From NCBI GenBank assembly GCA_019120475.1, contig DWVA01000297.1, forward strand, positions 1 through 6,281: 6,281 nt of DNA, given 5' to 3'. Shown piece by piece: positions 1-6,015 of the stretch. The DNA comes from Candidatus Blautia intestinipullorum. GTDB lineage: Bacteria; Bacillota; Clostridia; Lachnospirales; Lachnospiraceae. The notes under the pieces are model-generated. The model saw nothing but the letters and a program-made list of their open reading frames with translations, ran no database searches and was not told where the DNA came from. A program made the translations under genes and the position numbers. The first letter of the stretch is position 1. Each line of letters begins with the position of its first letter.

Positions 1-234
1 CTTTTGCTGAACCAGCAGAATACAACAAAGATACCGGCCGGTATAGGCGCGGATGTCCGGGTAGCGAATAAAACGGGAGAAACAGACAGCGACCAGCACG
101 ACATGGCGGTGGTTTACGGACCGAAGACCACATATATCCTCTGCGTAATGTCCGAGGGATGGAAGAGCAGCGATGAGGCAATCACGCATATCCGTGAGAT
201 ATCCAGAGTAGTGTATCATTATTTGAATCTCTGA
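1..234 (+). CDS. Beta-lactamase-like serine hydrolase, C-terminal part (5' end outside window)
   Basis: This is the last 77 codons of a gene entering from the left edge, ending at TGA 232-234. The visible part reads as the C-terminal alpha/beta portion of the class A beta-lactamase / penicillin-binding-like serine hydrolase fold. A KTGE motif lies at nt 70-81, in the place of the Lys-Thr/Ser-Gly triad, preceded by the strand VRVANK. It is followed by a D-x-A-V-V-Y-G-P strand (DMAVVYGP), a second strand (YILCVMSEG) and a terminal helix. In this family the KTG strand lines the active site. The catalytic Ser-x-x-Lys and any signal peptide would lie upstream and cannot be seen, so beta-lactamase activity cannot be claimed. 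Many clostridial members are cell-wall-associated hydrolases of unknown substrate. No hairpin terminator is visible after the stop codon, and the ridA promoter follows within 14 bases. Confidence 0.75.
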   Translation, partial: LLLNQQNTTKIPAGIGADVRVANKTGETDSDQHDMAVVYGPKTTYILCVMSEGWKSSDEAITHIREISRVVYHYLNL

Positions 235-247
235 CCAAAAAAATTGC

Positions 248-276
248 TTGACCCTTATAATTTTTTGATATAGAAT
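248..276 (+). promoter_or_regulatory. Promoter of ridA
   Basis: A -35 box TTGACC (248-253) and a -10 box TAGAAT (271-276) are separated by exactly 17 bases, close to the housekeeping-sigma consensus. Transcription would start near 283, giving a leader of about 20 bases that contains the ridA ribosome binding site AGGGAG (292-297). A second TATAAT at 256-261 lacks a properly spaced -35 box (the best candidate, CTGACC at 231-236, is 19 bases away) and is less likely to be used. Confidence 0.75.
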
Positions 277-288
277 AAAATCAAAAAA
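261..288. repeat. Inverted repeat bracketing the ridA -10 box
   Basis: Two perfectly complementary 9-base arms, TTTTTTGAT (261-269) and ATCAAAAAA (280-288), are separated by 10 bases that contain the -10 hexamer of the ridA promoter. The position, over the -10 box and start point, is where a repressor operator would sit. The arms are mostly T and A runs, so chance symmetry in AT-rich promoter DNA is a real alternative. Confidence 0.4.
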
Positions 289-302
289 CGAAGGGAGATC
301 TT

Positions 303-683
303 ATGATGAAGGTAGTGTATACAGACAAGGCTCCGGCTGCGATCGGACCGTATTCCCAGGCAATCGTTTTGAATAACGTGCTGTTTACTTCCGGACAGAT
401 TCCGGTAGATCCTGCAACAGGAGAAATTGCCGGAGAGAGCATTGAGGCACAGGCGGAACAGGTGATGAAAAATCTGGAGGCAGTTGCCGCAGAAGCGGGC
501 ACAAGCCTTGCAAATGCTGTAAAAACAACCTGCTTTCTGGCCGATATGGGAGATTTCGCAGCTTTCAATGAAATTTACGCAAAATATTTCGTAAATAAAC
601 CAGCCCGCTCCTGCGTGGCAGTAAAGACACTTCCAAAGAACGTTCTCTGCGAAGTGGAAATGATAGCGTCAATTGAAGAATAA
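303..683 (+). CDS. ridA: RidA family reactive intermediate/imine deaminase
   Basis: This is a 126-residue cytosolic protein of the YjgF/YER057c/UK114 (RidA) family. Family members hydrolyse reactive 2-aminoacrylate and related enamine/imine by-products of PLP enzymes such as threonine dehydratase, and act as trimers with active sites between subunits. The family signature is intact: APAAIGPYSQA at residues 10-20, TSGQIPVDPATG at 29-40, and PARSCVAV at 100-107 with the substrate-carboxylate-binding Arg102. It also has VLCEVEMIA at 115-123, whose Glu117 lies 15 residues after that Arg, as in E. coli RidA (Arg105/Glu120). Length is normal. Two tandem ATGs (303 and 306) follow AGGGAG (292-297). 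The first was chosen because it aligns with the start of E. coli RidA and B. subtilis YabJ, although the second has the more usual 8-base spacing. It has its own promoter and is probably monocistronic. Confidence 0.95.
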   Translation: MMKVVYTDKAPAAIGPYSQAIVLNNVLFTSGQIPVDPATGEIAGESIEAQAEQVMKNLEAVAAEAGTSLANAVKTTCFLADMGDFAAFNEIYAKYFVNKPARSCVAVKTLPKNVLCEVEMIASIEE

Positions 684-708
684 AGATCCGTTTATAAAAG
701 GATGAGTA

Positions 709-746
709 CGGAAGCCTCCGGCAGGGAAAACTGCCGGAGGCTTCCG
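709..746 (+). terminator. Strong hairpin after ridA, probable terminator with weak U-tract
   Basis: A perfect 16-bp GC-rich stem pairs 709-724 with 731-746 around a 6-base loop (GGAAAA, 725-730). It starts 25 bases after the ridA stop codon. Its location fits a transcription terminator, but the bases after the stem are GCTTCTC rather than a run of T, and the reverse orientation has no good T-run either. It may terminate weakly or with Rho, or mark and protect the ridA mRNA 3' end. Confidence 0.6.
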
Positions 747-767
747 GCTTCTCAGGAAGAAAGTGAA

Positions 768-796
768 TTGCTTTTTCGGAGAAAATCATGTATAAT
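768..796 (+). promoter_or_regulatory. Promoter of the egsA-ispF-cysS-mrnC-rlmB-sigH operon
   Basis: A consensus -10 box TATAAT (791-796) lies 17 bases downstream of a partial -35 box TTGCTT (768-773). Transcription would begin near 803 and give a leader of about 38 bases carrying AGGAGG (825-830). It lies just past the hairpin that closes ridA and is the only good promoter seen ahead of the six-gene run. Confidence 0.65.
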
Positions 797-840
797 AGCA
801 CACTGTAATAGTATATCTGAAAACAGGAGGAAAGAAACAC

Positions 841-2118
841 ATGCGAGTCGATACGGATGATTTTGGCCGACCTTGTAGCTGTGGAAAAAAACATCACATA
901 GATGTAAAGGAGATTATAATTGAAGAGGGAGCTGTTGAAAAGCTGGAAGAGGCTATGTCGGACGGCTTTTTGAAACAGTATATTTCGCCGCTTTTGATCT
1001 GCGACACCAATACCTGCAGGGCGACGGAAGAGATCATGGAGGATATCTATGACCGCTGCCAGGTTCTGGTGCTGGACGCGGAGGAGCTTCACGCAGACGA
1101 ACATGCGGTGGAGATCGTAGAGAACTATATGGACGAGGATATTGACCTGATCCTGGCTGTGGGAAGCGGAACGATCCACGACATCAGCCGTTATATAGCC
1201 TTTCAGTATAAGATCCCCTTTATTTCCGTTCCTACGGCGGCAAGCGTAGACGGATTCGTATCAAACGTAGCGGCAATGACCTGGAAAGGTATGAAAAAAA
1301 CAGTACCGGCAGTGCCGCCAATGGCTGTTTTTGCGGATACCTCCATATTTGCCAGAGCTCCAAAGCGGCTGACCGCTTCGGGGATTTCGGATCTGTTCGG
1401 AAAATATATTTGTCTGGCAGACTGGAAGATCGCCCATCTTCTGACAGGAGAATATATCTGCAGCAGAATCATCGAATTAGAAGAAAAAGCACTGAGAACA
1501 GTAACTTCCAGTCTTCGTGATATTGCCCAGAGAGATGCGGAGGGATGTGAAGAACTGATGTATGCCCTGATCCTGTCCGGACTGGCTATGCAGATGGTCG
1601 GAAATTCCCGGCCGGCTTCCTGCGCGGAGCATCATCTCTCCCATTTGTGGGAAATGGAAGTGATCAACGGAAGACTGGACGCCCTTCATGGAGAAAAGGT
1701 TTCTGTAGGCACTCTGCTTGTGCTTGAAAGATATAAACAGATCGCCCGGGCAATCCGTAACGGAGAATGCAGGGTGATCCCTTATGAGGACAGGGACGCG
1801 GAACTCAGAGAAAAAGTTTTTGGAGAAAAAGGGATCCTGCAGGGAATCGCAGAAGAAAATACTCCGGAACTGCTTCTGGAAGTAAGTCCGTCCAGGCTGA
1901 GGGACAGCCTGAGTACCATTGCGGATATCATCGAAGACCTGCCGGAAGAAAAAGAACTGATCCAGGCGATGAATATCGCCGGATGCAAGAAAAGCGTATA
2001 TGATATTGGTTTGACAGAGGAGATCATACCGATCAGTCTGAGGCTGGCTCCCTATGTAAGAAGAAGGCTGAGTTTCCTCAGAGTTTCAAAAATGCTGAAA
2101 ATGGAGGAAGAAGTATGA
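841..2118 (+). CDS. egsA: sn-glycerol-1-phosphate dehydrogenase (EgsA/AraM family)
   Basis: This 425-residue protein belongs to the iron/zinc-dependent alcohol dehydrogenase superfamily. EgsA/AraM enzymes reduce dihydroxyacetone phosphate to sn-glycerol-1-phosphate with NAD(P)H, and in Bacillus the product feeds heptaprenylglyceryl phosphate synthesis with PcrB. Visible signatures are an N-terminal PCSCGKKHHI (residues 11-20) and the nucleotide-binding loop GSGTIHD (108-114). SVPTAASVDGFVS (129-141) follows. The likely metal ligands are Asp184 in SGISD, His265 in the AEHHLSHLWEM block and His283 in LHGEKV. The 18-residue His-to-His spacing equals that of bacterial glycerol dehydrogenase. The SRPAS-x-x-EHH-x-SH-x-WEM block is characteristic of this subfamily and argues against plain glycerol dehydrogenase (GldA). 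The protein is slightly longer than B. subtilis AraM (about 394 residues). AGGAGG at 825-830 supports ATG 841. The stop codon overlaps the ispF start, so the two are likely translationally coupled. The preference for glycerol-1-phosphate is inferred from family. Confidence 0.88.
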   Translation: MRVDTDDFGRPCSCGKKHHIDVKEIIIEEGAVEKLEEAMSDGFLKQYISPLLICDTNTCRATEEIMEDIYDRCQVLVLDAEELHADEHAVEIVENYMDEDIDLILAVGSGTIHDISRYIAFQYKIPFISVPTAASVDGFVSNVAAMTWKGMKKTVPAVPPMAVFADTSIFARAPKRLTASGISDLFGKYICLADWKIAHLLTGEYICSRIIELEEKALRTVTSSLRDIAQRDAEGCEELMYALILSGLAMQMVGNSRPASCAEHHLSHLWEMEVINGRLDALHGEKVSVGTLLVLERYKQIARAIRNGECRVIPYEDRDAELREKVFGEKGILQGIAEENTPELLLEVSPSRLRDSLSTIADIIEDLPEEKELIQAMNIAGCKKSVYDIGLTEEIIPISLRLAPYVRRRLSFLRVSKMLKMEEEV

Positions 2119-2591
2119 TGCGTGTCGGCTTGGGATATGATGTACATAGACTGACAGAGGGAAGAAAGCTGATCCTGGGGGGAGTGGATATTCCCTGGGA
2201 AAAAGGGCTCTTAGGCCATTCAGATGCAGATGTGCTCATCCATGCCATTATGGACGCGCTGCTGGGAGCCGCCGCCCTTGGCGATATCGGACAGCATTTT
2301 CCGGATACAGATCCTGCCTATGAGGGGATATCCAGCGTCAAACTTCTTGTTCTGGTGGGGGAGCTTTTAAAGAAAAAAGGATTCGCCATTGGCAATATAG
2401 ACGCAGTCATTATTGCGCAGAAGCCTAAAATGGCTCCTCATATTCCGGAAATGAGAAAAAATATAGCAAAGGCTCTTGAAATCCCGGAGAGCAGAATCAG
2501 TATAAAAGCAACCACAGAAGAACGCCTTGGCTTTACCGGAAGAGAAGAAGGGATAACCTCTCAGGCGGTTTGTCTTCTGGAGGAGCTTTGA
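2115..2591 (+). CDS. ispF: 2-C-methyl-D-erythritol 2,4-cyclodiphosphate synthase
   Basis: IspF converts 4-diphosphocytidyl-2-C-methyl-D-erythritol 2-phosphate to the 2,4-cyclodiphosphate plus CMP. This is the fifth step of the MEP isoprenoid pathway, carried out in the cytosol by a zinc-dependent homotrimer. Counting from the second Met (ATG 2118), the metal ligands Asp8, His10 (GYDVHR) and His42 (LIHA) fall at exactly the E. coli positions. So do Asp56 (GDIGQHFPDTD) and the Thr132/Thr133/Glu135 block (KATTEERLGFTGR). Length from there is 157 residues, normal and complete. There are two possible starts: ATG 2115 makes an ATGA overlap with egsA and sits 7 bases after GGAGG (2103-2107), while ATG 2118 is 10 bases away but matches the family start. 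The first is annotated, and the difference is one residue. No ispD is adjacent in this window. Confidence 0.97.
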   Translation: MMRVGLGYDVHRLTEGRKLILGGVDIPWEKGLLGHSDADVLIHAIMDALLGAAALGDIGQHFPDTDPAYEGISSVKLLVLVGELLKKKGFAIGNIDAVIIAQKPKMAPHIPEMRKNIAKALEIPESRISIKATTEERLGFTGREEGITSQAVCLLEEL

Positions 2592-2637
2592 TCAGTTGAT
2601 CCCCATGATATTTATGCGCAGGAAAGGATAAAAAAAT

Positions 2638-4044
2638 ATGAAGCTTTTTAATACAATGACGCGAAAAAAAGAAGAATTTGTCCCTCTGGAAGAGGGAAAA
2701 GTCAGGATGTACGTCTGCGGACCAACCGTATACAACCTGATCCATATCGGAAACGCGCGGCCTATGATTGTTTTTGACACAGTGCGCCGCTATATGGAAT
2801 ATAAAGGCTATGAAGTAAATTTCGTCTCAAATTTTACAGACGTGGATGATAAGATCATCAAAAAAGCAATAGAAGAAGGCGTAAGCGCAGAGGAGGTTTC
2901 CAGGCGTTATATTGAAGAATGCAAAAAGGATATGGCGGCAATGAACGTAAAATCGGCCACTACCCACCCTCTGGCTACCCAGGAAATCGACGGCATGATC
3001 GAAATGATCCAGACGCTGATCGACAAAGGATACGCCTATGCTGTATCGGACGGGACCGTATATTTCCGTGTAAAGAAATTCAAAGAGTACGGAAAGCTGT
3101 CCCACAAAAATCTTGACGATCTGCAGTCCGGATTCCGTTCCCTTAAGGTGTCCGGAGAGGAGCAGAAGGAGGATCCCCTTGACTTCGTGCTCTGGAAGCC
3201 GAAAAAAGAAGGAGAGCCTTACTGGAAGTCTCCCTGGTGCGACGGCCGCCCGGGATGGCATATTGAATGCTCCGTAATGTCGAAAAAGTATCTGGGGGAG
3301 GAAATCGACATTCATGCAGGAGGAGAAGACCTGATCTTTCCTCATCACGAAAACGAAATTGCCCAGAGTGAATGCTGCAATGGGAAAATTTTCGCCAGAT
3401 ACTGGATGCATAACGGATTCCTGAATATTGACAACCGTAAAATGTCAAAGTCCCTGGGAAATTTCCGGACAGTGAGGGAAATCGCGAAACAGTATGATCT
3501 GCAGGTCCTGCGCTTTTTTATGCTGAGCGCGCATTACAGAAGCCCGCTGAATTTCAGCGCGGATCTGATGGAGTCCTCAAAGAATGCCCTGGAGCGTATT
3601 GTGGACGCGGCGGGACGACTGAGAGACCGGAAAGAGGCGGACAAAAGCCCGATGACGGAAAACGAACAGAGCCTGCTTGCAGAGGCGGAAAGCTTCCGTA
3701 AAAAATTTGAAGAGGCTATGGACGACGACTTTAACACAGCGGACGCTCTTGCTGCTGTTTTTGAGCTTGTGAAATTCGCAAACACCAACGTAACGGAAGA
3801 AAGCACAGGGGCTTTTGCGGGAGCCGTTCTGGATATCATGGTGACCCTCTGCGATGTTCTTGGCCTTGTCGTACTGAAAAAAGAAGAGGTCCTGGATAAG
3901 GATGTTGAAGAACTGATCCAGGAAAGACAGGCGGCGAGAAAGGCAAAGGATTTTGCAAAGGCAGATGAAATACGCAGCCGCCTTTTGGAAATGGGCATTG
4001 AACTGAAGGATACCCGGGAAGGTGTGAAATGGAAACGAGTATAA
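2638..4044 (+). CDS. cysS: Cysteinyl-tRNA synthetase
   Basis: This 468-residue class I aminoacyl-tRNA synthetase charges tRNA-Cys with cysteine. It is complete and of normal length. Motifs in order are MYVCGPTVYN with zinc ligand Cys27, and the HIGH-type ATP site HIGN at 36-39. NFTDVDDKII follows at 65-74. The second part of the zinc site is GWHIECS with Cys211, then FPHHENEIAQ with His236 and Glu240, spaced as in E. coli (Cys28, Cys209, His234, Glu238). KMSKS is at 268-272. The C-terminal helical and anticodon-binding part ends in the usual KAKDFAKADEIRSRL and a Gly-Val-Lys-Trp tail. The start follows AAAGGA (2623-2628) with a 9-base gap. The 46 bases after ispF contain no hairpin and no convincing promoter, so it is read as part of the operon. 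Its last 16 bases overlap mrnC. Confidence 0.98.
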   Translation: MKLFNTMTRKKEEFVPLEEGKVRMYVCGPTVYNLIHIGNARPMIVFDTVRRYMEYKGYEVNFVSNFTDVDDKIIKKAIEEGVSAEEVSRRYIEECKKDMAAMNVKSATTHPLATQEIDGMIEMIQTLIDKGYAYAVSDGTVYFRVKKFKEYGKLSHKNLDDLQSGFRSLKVSGEEQKEDPLDFVLWKPKKEGEPYWKSPWCDGRPGWHIECSVMSKKYLGEEIDIHAGGEDLIFPHHENEIAQSECCNGKIFARYWMHNGFLNIDNRKMSKSLGNFRTVREIAKQYDLQVLRFFMLSAHYRSPLNFSADLMESSKNALERIVDAAGRLRDRKEADKSPMTENEQSLLAEAESFRKKFEEAMDDDFNTADALAAVFELVKFANTNVTEESTGAFAGAVLDIMVTLCDVLGLVVLKKEEVLDKDVEELIQERQAARKAKDFAKADEIRSRLLEMGIELKDTREGVKWKRV

Positions 4045-4454
4045 GTTACATGAAGGAGCTGTTTCACCTGAAGGATCAGGATATCCGCAGCTATTCACCG
4101 CTTACGCTGGCTTACATCGGGGACGGCGTTTATGAGCTTGTCATCCGCACGATCCTTGTAAAAAAAGGCAACTGTCCTGTGAACCGTATGCATAAGAAGG
4201 CAAGCAGTCTTGTAAAGGCGTCGGCTCAGTCGGCGATCATGGAAAAAATCGAAGACCAGCTTACGGAAGAAGAGCACGCCGTGTACAGAAGAGGGCGTAA
4301 CGCCCACTCTCCTACAATGGCAAAACACGCTACCATGGCAGACTACAGGAGGGCGACAGGCTTTGAGGCGCTGATCGGATATCTTTATCTAAGCGAAGAA
4401 TATACGCGGATGCTGGATTTGATCCGCATGGGAATCGGGGAGGATGAAGAATGA
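4029..4454 (+). CDS. mrnC: Mini-ribonuclease III (23S rRNA maturation)
   Basis: This 141-residue protein consists of a lone RNase III catalytic domain without the double-stranded RNA-binding domain. In B. subtilis, Mini-III trims both ends of precursor 23S rRNA as a dimer, helped by ribosomal protein L3. The catalytic signature LAYIGDGVYEL has Asp32. HKKASSLVKASAQSAI (55-70), RRGRNAHSPT (87-96) and GFEALIGYLYL (111-121, with the second acidic site Glu113) follow in family order. ATG 4029 lies inside cysS, giving a 16-base overlap, and sits 4 bases after AAGGTG (4019-4024). A later ATG at 4050 has no good ribosome binding site and would trim the family-typical N-terminus. Position between cysS and rlmB is the conserved Firmicutes arrangement (yazC in Bacillus). 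Confidence 0.95.
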   Translation: METSISYMKELFHLKDQDIRSYSPLTLAYIGDGVYELVIRTILVKKGNCPVNRMHKKASSLVKASAQSAIMEKIEDQLTEEEHAVYRRGRNAHSPTMAKHATMADYRRATGFEALIGYLYLSEEYTRMLDLIRMGIGEDEE

Positions 4455-5194
4455 GCGAATGGATAGAAGGCCGCAATGCGGTACTGGAAGCGTTCCGTTC
4501 CGGCAGAACTGTGGACAGAGTGTATCTTCTGGAGGGATGCCAGGATGGACCTCTGCACACGATCGCCCGGGAAGCGCGAAAGAAGGATACGATTGTCACA
4601 TATGTTCCCAGAGAGAGACTGGATCAGCTCAGCAAAACGAAAGCTCACCAGGGAGTACTCGCCCAGGTGGCCGCTTATGACTATGCTTCTGTCGAGGATA
4701 TTCTTGAAAGAGCAAAGGAAAAGGGGGAGCCTCCTTTTTTGATCCTTCTGGACAATGTAGAAGACCCGCATAATCTGGGCGCGGTGATCCGTACGGCAAA
4801 TCTGGCGGGAGCTCATGGAGTGATCATACCAAAAAGACGGTCTGTGGGGCTTACCGCCACAGTCGCCAAAACGTCTGCGGGAGCCATTAATTATACTCCT
4901 GTGGCAAAAGTGACAAACCTTGTCCGCACAATGGAGGAACTGAAAAAAGAGGGGATCTGGTTTGCCTGCGCGGATATGGGAGGACAGTCCATGTATCAGA
5001 CGGATCTGTCAGGCCCCATCGGTCTTGTGATCGGCAACGAGGGAGAGGGAGTCAGCCGTCTGGTGCGCGAAGCCTGCGATTTCACCGTGTCGATCCCCAT
5101 GCGCGGTGATATTGATTCCCTGAACGCTTCAGTGGCGGCAGGCGTTCTCTCTTATGAGATCGTAAGACAGAGGCTGGCGGAAAATAAGAAATAA
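4451..5194 (+). CDS. rlmB: 23S rRNA (guanosine-2'-O-)-methyltransferase, RlmB/TrmH family
   Basis: This 247-residue SPOUT-class SAM-dependent methyltransferase is the YacO/RlmB orthologue by synteny. E. coli RlmB 2'-O-methylates G2251 in the peptidyl-transferase P loop of 23S rRNA. The N-terminal L30e-like substrate-binding domain begins EGRNAVLEAFRSG (6-18) and includes the KAHQGVLAQV strand (64-73). The knotted SAM domain carries motif 1, LDNVEDPHNLGAVIRTAN (100-117, Asn108 and Arg114). Motif 2 is LVIGNEGEGVS (192-202, Glu198) and motif 3 is IPMRGDIDSLNASVAAGV (215-232, Asn225). All key residues are present. GGGGAGG (4437-4443) lies 7 bases before ATG 4451, and the start overlaps the mrnC stop in an ATGA, which suggests coupling. 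The gene ends with tandem stops TAATAA. The exact rRNA or tRNA target is inferred; related SpoU enzymes methylate tRNA. Confidence 0.93.
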   Translation: MSEWIEGRNAVLEAFRSGRTVDRVYLLEGCQDGPLHTIAREARKKDTIVTYVPRERLDQLSKTKAHQGVLAQVAAYDYASVEDILERAKEKGEPPFLILLDNVEDPHNLGAVIRTANLAGAHGVIIPKRRSVGLTATVAKTSAGAINYTPVAKVTNLVRTMEELKKEGIWFACADMGGQSMYQTDLSGPIGLVIGNEGEGVSRLVREACDFTVSIPMRGDIDSLNASVAAGVLSYEIVRQRLAENKK

Positions 5195-5229
5195 TAAAGA
5201 GATGGGCCAAACCGGGAAACGGAGGCAGT

Positions 5230-5823
5230 ATGAGCGGTTACGACCAATGCAGTGATGAGGAGCTGATCGTCAGACTTCAGAAAGGCGAAAAGGAAATTTC
5301 TGATTATCTGATGGAAAAATATAAAGAATTTGTCCGGAAAAAAGCGCGGGCAGTATATCTGATCGGAGGAGAAACCGATGATCTGATACAGGAGGGAATG
5401 ATCGGGCTTTTTAAAGCAGTGCAGGATTACCGGCCTGAAAAAGAAGCGTCGTTTCGGACTTTTGCCGGGCTGTGTATTGACAGACAGCTTTACAGCGCCA
5501 TTCAAAGCTCAAACAGGCAGAAGCATCTGCCTCTGAATTCCTATGTTTCTTTAAGCCAGGCAGGGGAGGCGGAGGATCTGGAAGGCCGGTGGTCGGAAAA
5601 TCCCGAGGCGGTGATCATAGACCAGGAGAGGACCAGGATCCTGAAAGAAGAGATAAAAAAAGCTTTAAGCCCTATGGAAAATAAGGTCCTGGCGTATTAT
5701 ATGCAGGGATACGGCTATGTGAAAATAGCGAAGCTGCTTGGAAAAAAGCCAAAATCCATTGATAATGCGCTGCAGAGAATACGAGGAAAGATCCGGGCCT
5801 GCAAAGAAGAGATCCAGTCATAA
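5230..5823 (+). CDS. sigH: RNA polymerase sigma factor SigH (Spo0H-like)
   Basis: This 197-residue sigma-70 family factor lacks regions 1 and 3. Region 2 spans about residues 20-100. It contains the core-binding segment DDLIQEGMIGLFKAV (50-64) and the -10 recognition/melting segment around FRTFAGLCIDRQLYSAIQ (75-92). Region 4 spans about 146-188 (LSPMENKVLAYYMQG and the helix-turn-helix KSIDNALQRIRGK). The EASFRTFAGLCIDRQL stretch and the region-2 to region-4 linker (PLNSYVSL) point to SigH rather than an ECF factor. In Bacillus, SigH directs transition-phase, competence and early sporulation genes. The protein is somewhat shorter than the Bacillus one (about 218). GGAGG (5221-5225) lies 4 bases before ATG 5230. 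It directly follows rlmB after 35 bases; the rae1 (yacP) gene usually found between them in Bacillus is missing. No terminator follows, so its mRNA may run into the tRNA gene. Confidence 0.93.
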   Translation: MSGYDQCSDEELIVRLQKGEKEISDYLMEKYKEFVRKKARAVYLIGGETDDLIQEGMIGLFKAVQDYRPEKEASFRTFAGLCIDRQLYSAIQSSNRQKHLPLNSYVSLSQAGEAEDLEGRWSENPEAVIIDQERTRILKEEIKKALSPMENKVLAYYMQGYGYVKIAKLLGKKPKSIDNALQRIRGKIRACKEEIQS

Positions 5824-5874
5824 AATCTGAAGAAAAGCAAAGGGCAAAGTTTTGAAAAAAATAAAAAGAAACTG

Positions 5875-5903
5875 TTGACAAGACCCGTGTTATCTGATAT
5901 TAT
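5875..5903 (+). promoter_or_regulatory. Strong promoter of the tRNA-Thr gene
   Basis: A perfect -35 box TTGACA (5875-5880), a 17-base spacer and the -10 box TATTAT (5898-5903) are preceded by TGA (5895-5897), giving an extended -10. An A-rich stretch upstream (5851-5870) could act as an UP element. Transcription would start near 5910, about 28 bases ahead of the tRNA, as expected for a stable-RNA gene. Confidence 0.85.
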
Positions 5904-5937
5904 TATCAACTGTGAGCGGCAGAAAAGCTGCGGAGAT

Positions 5938-6010
5938 GCTGATGTGGCTCAGTCGGTAGAGCGTCGCCTTGGTAAGGCGGAGGTCACGGGTTCGATTCCC
6001 GTCATCAGCT
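5938..6010 (+). tRNA. tRNA-Thr (anticodon GGT)
   Basis: A complete cloverleaf can be drawn. The acceptor stem pairs 5938-5944 with 6003-6009 (7 bp). The D stem pairs GCTC (5947-5950) with GAGC (5959-5962). The anticodon stem pairs 5964-5968 with 5976-5980, with one T-G pair at its base. The loop TTGGTAA carries anticodon GGT at 5971-5973. The T stem pairs ACGGG (5986-5990) with CCCGT (5998-6002) around TTCGATT. GGT reads the threonine codons ACC and ACU. The discriminator base is T6010 and the next bases are TAT, so the CCA end is not encoded and must be added after transcription. It is a single tRNA gene with its own promoter and terminator. Confidence 0.96.
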
Positions 6011-6015
6011 TATGG

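Noticed and set aside
684..840. Riboswitch or T-box leader before egsA, or before glnS (6050-6130)
   Set aside because: The leaders downstream of the likely start points are under 40 bases, too short for a T-box or common riboswitch, and no T-box consensus is visible. The only structure is the ridA hairpin.
565..1179. 204-codon open frame on the minus strand
   Set aside because: It spans the ridA end, the hairpin, a promoter and the egsA start, has no family features, and is antisense to genes with clear motifs.
2588..2616. Possible promoter before cysS (TTGATC with TTTATG 17 bases on)
   Set aside because: The -10 match is poor and the nearby GATCA/TGATC symmetry is only 5 bp. Co-transcription with ispF explains the short gap better.
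2827..3411. 194-codon open frame on the minus strand, and two others of about 175 codons near 3534-4098
   Set aside because: All lie antisense inside cysS (and the mrnC start), with composition expected of a shadow frame and no plausible ribosome binding site or conserved motif.
4476..4742. Alternative + strand frames of 88 and 78 codons overlapping the start of rlmB
   Set aside because: They are out of frame with rlmB, which has complete SPOUT motifs and a good ribosome binding site; neither alternative has recognisable features.
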